Shown here piece by piece: positions 18,204 through 28,253 of a stretch of DNA of 64,000 bases (the stretch's first letter is position 1; every line of letters begins with the position of its first letter). Source of the DNA: Nocardioides allogilvus (GTDB lineage Bacteria > Actinomycetota > Actinomycetes > Propionibacteriales > Nocardioidaceae). Below the pieces are notes generated by a model. That model made no database searches. It was given only the letters and a program-made list of their open reading frames with translations, and was not told the origin of the DNA. The stretch lies in the NCBI RefSeq assembly GCF_003047285.1, contig NZ_PZYX01000013.1:1-64000 (forward strand). Direction: 5' to 3'. The translations under genes were made by a program, and so were the position numbers.

Positions 18204-18985
18204 ACGCCCTCGGCGCACCGGTCGTGGAGGCGCAGGCGGTGACGGTCACCATCGGTGGCCGGCCGGTGCTGCGCGGCAACGACCTGACCGTGCGCGAGGG
18301 TGAGTTCGTGGCCCTGATGGGTGCCAACGGCTCGGGCAAGTCCACCCTGGTGCGGGCCCTGACCGGGCTGCGTCCGCTGACCCAGGGGTCGGTCCACCTC
18401 TTCGGCACGCCCTTGGAGGACTTCCGCGACCGCAGCCGCATCGGCTTCGTCCCCCAGCGCGCGACCGCCGCCGGCGGTGTCCCGGCGAGCGTGCGCGAGG
18501 TCGTCGCCTCGGGTCGGCTGACCCGGCGGCGCCTGCTGCGCCTGCCGAGCCGCGCCGACCGTACGGCGATCGACGACGCCCTCGAGGTCGTCGGTCTGGC
18601 CCATCGGGCTCACGACGGCGTCTCCACGCTGTCCGGCGGGCAGCAGCAGCGGGTGCTGATCGCCCGGGCCCTCGCGGGCCAGCCCGACCTGTTCTTCCTC
18701 GACGAGCCGACCGCGGGCGTCGACCTCCCCAACCAGCACGCGCTCGCCGCTGCCCTGCGCACGCTCTCCGAGCGCGGCGCGACGGTGGTGCTGGTCGCCC
18801 ACGAGCTCGGCCCGATGGCGTCGCTGGTCGACCGCTCGGTCGTCATGCGCGACGGCCGGATCGCCTACGACGGACCTCCCCTCTCCGAGCAGGCCGTGCA
18901 CGGGCACCACCACCCGGCTCCGGGCCGCCACGACCACGTGCCGCACGTGGGCTCGCCCTTCGACACCTTGGAGGGCGGCCGATGA
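18197..18985 (+). CDS. znuC: Zinc ABC transporter ATP-binding protein
   Basis: A 262-aa ABC ATPase energising ZnuB. Walker A is GANGSGKST, the signature is LSGGQQQRVLIARAL, Walker B is LFFLDEP, and the switch His is in VLVAHELG. The C-terminus carries histidines (HGHHHPAPGRHDHVPHVG), which could bind zinc at the cytoplasmic face. The ATG overlaps the end of znuA, and its stop overlaps znuB (4 bases). Confidence 0.93.
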   Translation: MLNALGAPVVEAQAVTVTIGGRPVLRGNDLTVREGEFVALMGANGSGKSTLVRALTGLRPLTQGSVHLFGTPLEDFRDRSRIGFVPQRATAAGGVPASVREVVASGRLTRRRLLRLPSRADRTAIDDALEVVGLAHRAHDGVSTLSGGQQQRVLIARALAGQPDLFFLDEPTAGVDLPNQHALAAALRTLSERGATVVLVAHELGPMASLVDRSVVMRDGRIAYDGPPLSEQAVHGHHHPAPGRHDHVPHVGSPFDTLEGGR

Positions 18986-19995
18986 ACCTCCTCGACCTGC
19001 TCGGCCACGACTTCATGCAGCGCGCGCTGCTCGCGGCGCTCTTCACCGGCCTGGCCGCACCGGCCATCGGCACCTTCCTGGTGCAGCGGCGGCTGGCGCT
19101 GCTCGGCGACGGCATCGGCCACGTCGCGGTCACCGGCGTGGCGCTCGGGCTGCTCACCGGCACCTCTCCGACCTGGACCGCGGTCGTCGTGGCCATCCTC
19201 GGTGCGGTGGCGATCGAGGTCATCCGCGAGCTCGGGCACACCAACGGTGACGTGGCGCTGGCCCTGCTGTTCTACGGCGGTCTCGCCGGCGGCGTGCTCA
19301 TCACCGGGCTGGCCGGTCAGGGCGCCAACAAGCTGCACTCCTACCTCTTCGGCTCGATCACGAGCCTGTCCGACGCGGACGTCTGGTTCACCATCGGGCT
19401 CGGCGTCTGCATCGTGGCCATCACGCTCGGGCTGCTCCCGCAGCTGTTCGCCGTCGCCTCCGACCCCGAGTTCGCCCAGGTCGCCGGGCTGCGCGTGCGC
19501 GGCTACAACCTCCTGGTCGCTGTGCTCGCAGCCGTCACGGTCACCGTCGCGATGCGCACCGTCGGCCTGCTCCTCGTCTCCGCCCTGATGGTCGTGCCGG
19601 TCGCCACGTCCCAGCAGCTGGCCGGGTCGTTCCGGTCGACGCTGGCCGGCGCGATGGGCGTCGGCGGCCTGGCCGCGGTGGGCGGCCTGCTCATCGCCGC
19701 GTCGTTCCCGGTCGGCATCACCGTGGCGCCGGGGCCGACGATCGTGCTGCTGGCGCTGGCCATGTTCGCCTCGACCTGGCCGATCGGCGTCTGGTTGCGG
19801 CACCGCCGCCGGGTCCGGGCACCCTTCCCCGCCGTACCGGACGACGGGCACGACCACCACGTCATCGAGGACGGCCACGCCCACGTGCACGGGGACGACT
19901 GCGGGCACCCGGCCGTGCAGCACGGCGACCATGTCGACTACGTCCACGACGGCCACCGGCACGCGCCCCACGGAGAGCACTATGACGAGCACTGA
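18982..19995 (+). CDS. znuB: Zinc ABC transporter permease with histidine-rich C-terminal tail
   Basis: A 337-aa permease of the ABC-3 family with 7-9 transmembrane helices over about residues 10-275. The conserved stretch LLGDGIGHVAVTGVALG is present. After the last helix comes a 60-residue tail extremely rich in His, Asp and Gly (HDHHVIEDGHAHVHGDD ... HRHAPHGEHYDEH), well beyond the usual family length and probably a cytoplasmic zinc-binding or buffering tail. It overlaps znuC by 4 bases and zur by 14 bases. Confidence 0.93.
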   Translation: MNLLDLLGHDFMQRALLAALFTGLAAPAIGTFLVQRRLALLGDGIGHVAVTGVALGLLTGTSPTWTAVVVAILGAVAIEVIRELGHTNGDVALALLFYGGLAGGVLITGLAGQGANKLHSYLFGSITSLSDADVWFTIGLGVCIVAITLGLLPQLFAVASDPEFAQVAGLRVRGYNLLVAVLAAVTVTVAMRTVGLLLVSALMVVPVATSQQLAGSFRSTLAGAMGVGGLAAVGGLLIAASFPVGITVAPGPTIVLLALAMFASTWPIGVWLRHRRRVRAPFPAVPDDGHDHHVIEDGHAHVHGDDCGHPAVQHGDHVDYVHDGHRHAPHGEHYDEH

Positions 19996-20395
19996 GCGCA
20001 CGGATCGCCCGACCATGCGACCGACGCGGCAGCGGACCGCCGTGGTCGAGGCGATGACGTCCTTCGACGACTTCCGCTCCGCGCAGGACATCCACGACCT
20101 GCTCGGCAGGGGAACGACCCCGGTCGGCCTGGCCACGGTCTACCGCACGCTGAACGCGCTGGTCGAGGCCGGCGAGGTCGACATGCTCCGCACCGAGGAC
20201 GGCGAGGCGATCTACCGCCGCTGCTCGGAGACCCACCACCATCACCTGGTGTGCCGCGAGTGCGGTGCCACCATCGAGGTCGAGGGGCCGGCCGTCGAGC
20301 GCTGGACCCGCACGATCGCCGCCGAGCACGGCTACTCCGACGTCGCGCACACCTTGGAGATCTTCGGGACCTGCGCCGCCTGCCGGCGGGCCTAG
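19982..20395 (+). CDS. zur: Zinc uptake regulator Zur (Fur family)
   Basis: A 137-aa Fur-family repressor. The N-terminal winged helix has GLATVYRTLNALVEAGEV. The dimerisation domain has the regulatory-metal residues in SETHHHHLVCRECG and the structural zinc pairs CREC and CAAC. It should repress this operon when zinc is abundant. The ATG at 19982 lies 14 bases inside znuB; its stop overlaps the convergent uppS by 4 bases. Confidence 0.92.
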   Translation: MTSTERTDRPTMRPTRQRTAVVEAMTSFDDFRSAQDIHDLLGRGTTPVGLATVYRTLNALVEAGEVDMLRTEDGEAIYRRCSETHHHHLVCRECGATIEVEGPAVERWTRTIAAEHGYSDVAHTLEIFGTCAACRRA

Positions 20396-21168
20396 AAGTT
20401 GGGCGCTGCTCCGCCGTACCGCCGGTCGCGGCCGGCGTAGATCTCGATCGCGCGCCACAGGTCGCGACGGTCGACGTCGGGCCAGAGGACGTCGGTGAAG
20501 ACGAACTCGCTGTAGGCCGCCTGCCAGAGCATGAAGTTGGAGAGCCGCTGCTCCCCCGACGTCCGCCAGATCAGGTCGGCATCGGCCAGCTCGGGGACGT
20601 AGAGGTGGCGGGCGATCGCGCGCTCGTCGATCTTGTCGGGCTTGATCTTCCCGGCGGCGACCTCGCGGGCGACACCGCGCACGGCGTCGACCAGCTCGGA
20701 GCGGCCGCCGTAGTTGACGCACATCGTCAACGTGCAGACGTCGTTGTCCTTGGTCAGCTCCTCGGCGACCTTGAGCTCCTTGATCACCGACTTCCACAGC
20801 CGCGGCGCGCGCCCGGCCCAGCGCACCCGCACCCCGAGCTCGTGCATCTCGTCGCGGCGCCGGCGGATCACGTCGCGGTTGAATCCCATCAGGAAGCGCA
20901 CCTCGTCGGGCGAGCGCGACCAGTTCTCGGTCGAGAACGCATAGGCCGAGATCGCCTTCACGCCGATCTCGATCGCGCCCTCGACGACGTCGAAGAGCGA
21001 GCTCTCACCCTGCTCGTGACCGGCGGTGCGCGGCAGGCCACGGTCCTTGGCCCACCGGCCGTTGCCGTCCATCACGATCGCGACGTGCCTCGGCACGAGA
21101 TCGGCGGGTACGGCGGGTGGTCGCGCGCCGCTGGGGTGCGGGGTCGGCCGGCGGACGGATCGGTTCAC
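20392..21168 (-). CDS. uppS: Isoprenyl transferase (undecaprenyl/decaprenyl diphosphate synthase)
   Basis: A cis-prenyltransferase of 258 aa making the polyprenyl carrier for cell-wall precursors. Signatures are IVMDGNGRWAKDRGLPRTAGH with the catalytic Asp, YAFSTENWSRS, and DLIWRTSGEQRLSNFMLWQAAYSE. The GTG start is supported by TAGTCT (21175-21180) exactly 6 nt upstream, suggesting a leaderless mRNA. It follows recO in the conserved order recO-uppS-zur. Product chain length (C50 or C55) cannot be read from the sequence. Confidence 0.93.
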   Translation of the reverse strand: MNRSVRRPTPHPSGARPPAVPADLVPRHVAIVMDGNGRWAKDRGLPRTAGHEQGESSLFDVVEGAIEIGVKAISAYAFSTENWSRSPDEVRFLMGFNRDVIRRRRDEMHELGVRVRWAGRAPRLWKSVIKELKVAEELTKDNDVCTLTMCVNYGGRSELVDAVRGVAREVAAGKIKPDKIDERAIARHLYVPELADADLIWRTSGEQRLSNFMLWQAAYSEFVFTDVLWPDVDRRDLWRAIEIYAGRDRRYGGAAPNF

Positions 21169-21194
21169 GGGCGAAGACTAACGAGCGTGCTCGC

Positions 21195-21923
21195 TCAGCG
21201 CTCGACGTACGCCATCGAACGCAGTCCGCGCTCGAGGTGCCAGGCGAGGTACGCGGCGACCAGCGAGCTCGCCTCGCGCAGGTGGCGGGGGTCTGTGGCA
21301 CCGACGCACGCCCAGTCGCCGGTGAGCAGCGCGGAGAGGACGCGGATCGTCTCGTGGGCGGGCGAGGCGGAGCCGGGGATCTTGCACGTCGTGCAGAGCA
21401 CGCCGCCGGCCGACGGGTTGAAGTAGCGATGGGGACCCTCGACGCCACAGCTCGTGCAGTGGTCGAAGGACGGCGCATAGCCGGAGACGGCGAGCGAGCG
21501 GAGGAGGTAGGAGTCGAGGACCTGGTTGGCGGCGTGCTCCTCGGCGGCCATCGCGCGCAGCCCGCCGACGAGCAGGAGGAAGTGCTGGACCGAGGGCTGC
21601 TTCTCCTCGGTCACCAGCCGCTCGGCGGTCTCGAGCATCGCGGTGCCGGCGGTGTAGCGCTCGTAGTCGAGGCCGAGCCGCGCGTGGAACGGGTCGATCG
21701 TCTCGGCCTGGGTGATCGTGTCGAGGTTGCGGCCCTCGGCGAGCTGGAGGTCGACGTGCATGAACGGCTCGAGCCGCGAGCCCCAGCGCGAGGTCGTGCG
21801 GCGCACTCCCTTGGCAACGGCGCGCACCCGCCCGTGCTGACGGGTCAGGAGGGTGATGATGCGGTCGGCCTCGCCCAGCTTGTGGGTGCGCAGCACGATC
21901 GCCTCGTCGCGATAGAGAGGCAC
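21195..21923 (-). CDS. recO: DNA repair protein RecO
   Basis: A 242-aa mediator that helps RecR load RecA on gapped DNA. The N-terminal OB fold begins PLYRDEAIVLRTHKLGEADRI, the middle is helical, and four cysteines (HCTSCG and VLCTTC) form the zinc site. The GTG at 21923 is preceded by GAGAAT with exactly 6 nt between. A much longer open frame on this strand, reaching 23993, is antisense or out-of-frame extension and not coding. Confidence 0.92.
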   Translation of the reverse strand: MPLYRDEAIVLRTHKLGEADRIITLLTRQHGRVRAVAKGVRRTTSRWGSRLEPFMHVDLQLAEGRNLDTITQAETIDPFHARLGLDYERYTAGTAMLETAERLVTEEKQPSVQHFLLLVGGLRAMAAEEHAANQVLDSYLLRSLAVSGYAPSFDHCTSCGVEGPHRYFNPSAGGVLCTTCKIPGSASPAHETIRVLSALLTGDWACVGATDPRHLREASSLVAAYLAWHLERGLRSMAYVER

Positions 21924-21976
21924 GGAGCCATTCTCCCCCATCGCCGGGCCGGCGCCGGGATCTGCGGGCCGTGACC

Positions 21977-22837
21977 TCAGGTGGCGCGGCGGCGCGAGCG
22001 CTTCGGGGTCTCCCAGCAGGACGTCGCGAAGTCGACCGCGAGGGCGGTGAGTCGCTCGGGCCGGGCGCGCCACTCCAGGATGGAGCGGGCGCTCACGAAG
22101 GTCGCGTTGGGCATCTCCTCGGCCACCATGGCGGCGTCCGCGGCGGGGTGGATCGGGTCGGCCGGGTGGCCGATGACCAGCGCCGGGACGGTGATCGCGC
22201 GGCGCTGTCGCGACGAGGGTGCGATCCGGCCGAAGAAGATGCCGTGGACGGTGGCCGCCATCGGCTCCGCGCGCTGGTTGCAGGTGTCGAGGACGATGCC
22301 GGCCCAGAACGGCACGATCCCGCGCGGGATCGGCCGGGTCACCCAGCGCAGCGCCGAGACCGTCAGCGGCAGGAACCTGGCGGTGAACAGCAGCGGGCCG
22401 AAGGTCATCAGCCCTGCCTCGAGGCCATTGTCGAGGACGGGCATCTCGAGCAGCAGCCCCTTGACCCGCCCCGGTGCGAGCACCGCGACCTCGAGGGACA
22501 CGTTGGCCCCCAGGCTGGTGCCGCCGACGACTGCCCGGTCGACGCCGAGGTGGTCGAGCAGCGCGACGACCTGCTCGGCGAAGGCCGTCATCGAGTAGAC
22601 CAGCGGGTCCGCCGGGCGGTCCGAGCGGCCGTGGCCGAGCAGGTCGAGGGTCACCACGTGCAGGCCGTGGCCCGCGAGCGCACGCGCCAGCGGCTGGTGC
22701 ATCCGGCGCGGCATCAGCTGCCCGTGCAGCAGCACCACCCAGTGGTCGCCGGAGCCGTACTCCGTGTACTCCAGTCGGTCCCGACCGCTGTCGGGGTGAC
22801 TCAGGAAGAACTGCCCAATGCGCTCGGAGACCAACAT
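21977..22837 (-). CDS. Alpha/beta-fold hydrolase, 286 aa
   Basis: The typical order is seen: oxyanion HG in VVLLHGQLMPRRM, the nucleophile elbow GGTSLGANVS (Ser about residue 107), an Asp in VIGHPADPIHP, and a late acidic segment. The usual final catalytic His is not obvious and may be the His of HPADPIH. The ATG start has TAGATT (22844-22849) exactly 6 nt upstream. It lies between leuA and recO, unlike the most compact actinobacterial arrangement. The substrate is unknown. Confidence 0.83.
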   Translation of the reverse strand: MLVSERIGQFFLSHPDSGRDRLEYTEYGSGDHWVVLLHGQLMPRRMHQPLARALAGHGLHVVTLDLLGHGRSDRPADPLVYSMTAFAEQVVALLDHLGVDRAVVGGTSLGANVSLEVAVLAPGRVKGLLLEMPVLDNGLEAGLMTFGPLLFTARFLPLTVSALRWVTRPIPRGIVPFWAGIVLDTCNQRAEPMAATVHGIFFGRIAPSSRQRRAITVPALVIGHPADPIHPAADAAMVAEEMPNATFVSARSILEWRARPERLTALAVDFATSCWETPKRSRRRAT

Positions 22838-22882
22838 GGCCCGAATCTAGGTGAAATCTCCGCGGTTCCGCGGGACGTCCAC

Positions 22883-24733
<1,851 letters not shown>

Positions 24734-24737
<4 letters not shown>

Positions 24738-25564
24738 GATGAGGACAGCCTAGCCCCGTCGGGTTCACGACGAAAAGTTGTCCCGGCATCGTGAGACGCG
24801 ACCCGTCCTCGCACCGCGAACGCGACGGCGGTGATCTCGAACGGACCGTCGCCGAGCTGGGCCCGGCAGTGCTCGCGCAACCGCTGCACGCCCGCCTCGT
24901 CGAGGGCCGCGACCGCCTCGCCGATCGGACCGACGCCGTGGAGGTAGGGCTCCCACCACTCCTCGAAGTCCGGGTGGGTGACGGTGACCGCGAGCTCGGT
25001 GCCCTCGACGTCGTGCAGTCCGGCCCCGACGAAGAGCTCCTCGAGCTGGCCGGCAGCCCCGCCCGGCAGCGACCGCTCGCCCGACGGAGCCGCCTGCGCG
25101 GGGCCGACCGCTGCGAGCGCGGACCACACGGGCGCCATCGGGGCGCGCTCGCCGGCGAGGTCCCACACCGTCGCGCCGACCCAGCAGCCCGGACGGGTGA
25201 CCCGGGCCATCTCGGCGATGCCTGCCGCGGGGTCCGCCATGAAGTGCACGACGAGACAGGCGCCTGCGAGGTCGAACGACGCATCGCCGTACGGCAAGGA
25301 CTCGGCGCTGCCCTGGCGCACGTCGACGACGGGGAACCGCTCCCGGCACGCGTCCACGAAGGAGGGCGACGGATCGACGGCCGAGACCCGGCCGGCCCCG
25401 AGACGCTGCACGAGGTGCTCGGTCCAGGCGCCGGGGCCGCAGCCGACGTCGAGGGCACGCTCCCCGGCCCGCACGTCGAGCCAGTCGGTCAGCGCACCGG
25501 CCAGCGGTCGCGAGTAGCGCCCCATGAACCGGTCGTATGCCTCGCCTGCCACGTCGAACGTCAC
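24734..25564 (-). CDS. Class I SAM-dependent methyltransferase, 276 aa
   Basis: The SAM-binding motif is ALDVGCGPGAWTEHL (about residues 38-52), followed by VSAVDPSPSFVDACR, then the post-motif DLAGACLVVHFM and ARVTRPGCWVGA, a UbiE/COQ5-like methyltransferase 11 pattern. The acceptor is unknown. The GTG start at 25564 has TAGCGT 8 nt upstream. It lies directly upstream of the leuA leader and shares a stop/start overlap with it, so leuA may partly be read from this gene's promoter. No link to leucine synthesis is evident. Confidence 0.85.
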
Positions 25565-25624
25565 GGCATCCGACGCTACTCCTGTGCCCGCCCCGAGTGG
25601 CCTGTTCTCTTCTAGGCTGACGGC

Positions 25625-26110
25625 ATGGCCCGACTCCTGATCGTCCACCACTCCCCCACCCCGACGGTGAGCGCGCTGACCGAGGCCGTGGTCGCGGGCG
25701 CCGGCGACGAGGCGATCGAGGGTGTCGAGGTCGTGGTGCGCGAGGCGCTCGCGGCCAGCGCGGACGACGTGCTCGCCGCCGACGGCTACCTGCTCGGCAC
25801 GACCGCCAACTTCGGCTACATGTCCGGCGCGCTCAAGCACTTCTTCGACACGATCTTCCTCCAGGCCGGCGGCGCGCTGGCCGACGACGGGTCCGCGGGG
25901 TCAGCGACCGGCGGCCGCAAGCCCTACGGGCTGTGGGTGCACGGGCGCTACGACACGACCGGCGCCGTGCGGTCGGTCCAGTCGATCGTGCAGGCCCTCG
26001 GCTGGCAGCAGTCGGCCTCCGTGCTGGAGGTCCTCGGCGACGTCGGCGACGAGGAACGCGCGTCCGGCTACGAGCTCGGGGGTACGATCGCGGCGCTGCT
26101 GAGCGAGTGA
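25625..26110 (+). CDS. Flavodoxin-like / NAD(P)H-dependent FMN oxidoreductase, 161 aa
   Basis: Starts ARLLIVHHSPTPTVSALTEAV, a flavodoxin-like phosphate loop. ADGYLLGTTANFGYMSGALKHFFD is the second FMN-contacting loop typical of the NADPH-dependent FMN reductase/WrbA-type fold, and GLWVHGRYDTTGAVRSVQSI the third. It is cytoplasmic. TAGGCT (25613-25618) is exactly 6 nt before the ATG, supporting a leaderless start. It is divergent from the methyltransferase and followed by two lipoprotein genes. Partner and substrate are unknown. Confidence 0.82.
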   Translation: MARLLIVHHSPTPTVSALTEAVVAGAGDEAIEGVEVVVREALAASADDVLAADGYLLGTTANFGYMSGALKHFFDTIFLQAGGALADDGSAGSATGGRKPYGLWVHGRYDTTGAVRSVQSIVQALGWQQSASVLEVLGDVGDEERASGYELGGTIAALLSE

Positions 26111-26126
26111 CGAGACGGGGAGACAC

Positions 26127-26915
26127 ATGGCCGAGCGCCTGCTGACGGTTCCCCTCCTCACCCTGCTGCTGCTCGCCACTGCGTGCTCCCAGGACACGGG
26201 CGCGGAGGACGCGACCTCGGTGGCGGCTCCCGAGCTCGGCGCCTGCCGCCTGTTGGCTCCCGATGACGTCGCCGCGTCGGCCAACTCCGCCCCCACCGTC
26301 GACTGCGCGGAGGACCACACGGCCGAGACCTATGCCGTCGGGCCGCTGCCCTCCGAGCTCGACGACGCGGCGTACGACGATCCCGACATCGGTGCCTTCG
26401 CCTATCAGACCTGCACGCGGGCGTTCATGAACTTCCTGGGCGCCGACGAGAGCCTGGCGATGCGCACGCTCTTGTCGTGGGCATGGTTCCGCCCGTCCGA
26501 GGAGGCGTGGGACAACGGCGCGCGCTGGTACCGCTGCGACCTCGTCGGCGGCACGGAGGAGGCGACCGAGTTCGTCACGCTGCCCGAGACGGCCGAGGGG
26601 CTGATGTCCTCCGGCGTGCCGGACGACCAGTGGATGTCGTGCGTCGACGGCGAGGCCGTGCCCGGCGCACCCCGGATCCCCTGCAGCGAGGACCACACGT
26701 GGCGCGCGGTGACCACGATCAAGGTCGGCGCCGAGGGCGACCCCTATCCCGGTGACCGGCTCGTCGAGGTCACGTCGCGCGACTACTGCGACGACTCGGT
26801 GAGCGCCTGGCTCGGCTACCCCTTGCAGTACAAGTTCGCCTACACGTGGTTCCACGAGGCCGAGTGGAAGACCGGCAACCGGCGCTCGATCTGCTGGGCC
26901 TGGACGACGACATGA
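26127..26915 (+). CDS. Septum-formation-family lipoprotein, 262 aa
   Basis: A signal peptide with lipobox (LLATAC, Cys about 20) is followed by two repeats of a Cys-containing unit: VDCAEDHTAETYAVG and IPCSEDHTWRAVTTI. Each carries the CxxxH pattern of the actinobacterial Septum_form domain; conserved WYRCDLVGG and a final CWAW follow. Such proteins are thought to act at the cell surface; direct evidence for division roles is limited. A GGGGAGA ribosome-binding site precedes the ATG. Its stop overlaps the start of the next, paralogous gene. Confidence 0.8.
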   Translation: MAERLLTVPLLTLLLLATACSQDTGAEDATSVAAPELGACRLLAPDDVAASANSAPTVDCAEDHTAETYAVGPLPSELDDAAYDDPDIGAFAYQTCTRAFMNFLGADESLAMRTLLSWAWFRPSEEAWDNGARWYRCDLVGGTEEATEFVTLPETAEGLMSSGVPDDQWMSCVDGEAVPGAPRIPCSEDHTWRAVTTIKVGAEGDPYPGDRLVEVTSRDYCDDSVSAWLGYPLQYKFAYTWFHEAEWKTGNRRSICWAWTTT

Positions 26916-27724
26916 GACCCATCGCCGTGCTGCTCCTGGCGATCGTGCTGGCGGGCTGCACCGATCCCGCACCGCCCGTCCCGTCGTCCTCCCCGTCCCC
27001 CTCGGCGTCCTCGTCCGAGCCGTCAACCACCGCGACCTCCTTGCCCCCGCGTCCGGTCCGCAACGGCTGCCACCGCCTGAGCTACCGGCAGGCCGTCGCG
27101 CCCGTCGTCGGCGGCACCGACGTCTCGTGCAGGAAGCCGCACACGTCGCAGACCTACAAGGTCGGCAGGCTCTCTCTCCTCTCCGACGGCCACCTGCTGG
27201 CGGTCGACTCCCCGTCGGTCCAGGACGCCGTGGCGACCTCGTGCACCTCGCTGCTGGGTGCCCACGTCGGCGGCTCGCCGGAGGACCTGCGCCTGAGCAT
27301 GGTCCAGGCGGTCTGGTTCACACCGTCCGTCGAGGAGGCGGCCGCGGGCGCGGACTGGTTCCGCTGCGACGTCGTCGCCCTCGCGAGCGATGGCCGGCTC
27401 GCTCCGCTGCCCCGGTCCTCAGCGGGTCTCGTGGGGTCGTCCTCCCGCTTCGCGATGTGCGGTACGGCGACGCCGGACGCTGCGTCGCACCGGCGGGTCA
27501 CCTGCTCGGCGAAGCACTCGTGGGTGGCCGTCGCGACGGTGGCCCTCACCGGGAAGTCCTATCCGTCCGCCGTCGAGGCCAGCACGCAGATGGAGTCGGC
27601 CTGTCGCGCCGCCGCCCGCTCGCGCGCCGACGACCCGCTCGACTTCACCTGGTCCGAGGAGCGCCCGTCCCGCGCCCAGTGGGACGCCGGCCAGCACCAC
27701 GGCATCTGCTGGGCACCCGCGTGA
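26912..27724 (+). CDS. Septum-formation-family lipoprotein, paralogue of the preceding gene, 270 aa
   Basis: The lipobox is LAGC (Cys about 16), followed by a long Ser/Pro/Thr linker and then the same unit twice as in its neighbour: VSCRKPHTSQTYKVG and VTCSAKHSWVAVATV, with WFRCDVVAL and a C-terminal GICWAPA. The ATG overlaps the preceding TGA (ATGA). The pair looks like a tandem duplication that has diverged, and both products should be lipid-anchored outside the membrane, perhaps together. Confidence 0.8.
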   Translation: MRPIAVLLLAIVLAGCTDPAPPVPSSSPSPSASSSEPSTTATSLPPRPVRNGCHRLSYRQAVAPVVGGTDVSCRKPHTSQTYKVGRLSLLSDGHLLAVDSPSVQDAVATSCTSLLGAHVGGSPEDLRLSMVQAVWFTPSVEEAAAGADWFRCDVVALASDGRLAPLPRSSAGLVGSSSRFAMCGTATPDAASHRRVTCSAKHSWVAVATVALTGKSYPSAVEASTQMESACRAAARSRADDPLDFTWSEERPSRAQWDAGQHHGICWAPA

Positions 27725-27731
27725 GCCCGGC

Positions 27732-28253
27732 ATGAGCATCGTCGAGCTCGGACCCGAGGACTGGCAGGAGTGCCGCGCCATCCGGTTGCGGGCGCTCGCC
27801 GACGCCCCGGACGCCTTCTCGGTCATGCTCGTGGACGCCGAGCAGCGACCCGACGAGCTGTGGCGCGAACCCCTGTCGCTGCAAGGCCCGACCATCGCCG
27901 TACGCACCGCCGGCGGGCTCGTCGCGATGGGCGGCGGCTACCTGTCGCCCGAGCAGCCGGACGTGATGATGGTGTGGGGCATGTGGACCGCCCCCGAGGC
28001 CCGCGGTCGCGGTCACGCCCGCTCCCTGGTCTCCTGGCTGCTGGACTGGGCGCGGGCCCACGGCATCAGCACCGTCGAGCTGCACGTCACCGAGGGCAAC
28101 GACGCCGCGCGCGCCCTCTACGAGAGCTGTGGTTTCGTCGCCACCGGCGAGTGGGGATCGCTGCGCGAGGGCTCGCCGCTCCGGATCGAGCTGCTCAGAC
28201 GATCCAGCACCCGCGCATCAGAAGACACTCAGAAGCCGAGCTTGCGCAGCTGA
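27732..28253 (+). CDS. GNAT-family N-acetyltransferase, 173 aa
   Basis: The acetyl-CoA binding segment is MWTAPEARGRGHARSLVSWLL (R/QxxGxG/A pattern), followed by VELHVTEGNDAARALYESCGFVATGE, motif B of GNAT enzymes. The target is unknown. It starts 8 bases after the lipoprotein gene, so may be in the same transcript. The 3' end overlaps the end of era on the opposite strand by 25 bases. Confidence 0.88.
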   Translation: MSIVELGPEDWQECRAIRLRALADAPDAFSVMLVDAEQRPDELWREPLSLQGPTIAVRTAGGLVAMGGGYLSPEQPDVMMVWGMWTAPEARGRGHARSLVSWLLDWARAHGISTVELHVTEGNDAARALYESCGFVATGEWGSLREGSPLRIELLRRSSTRASEDTQKPSLRS

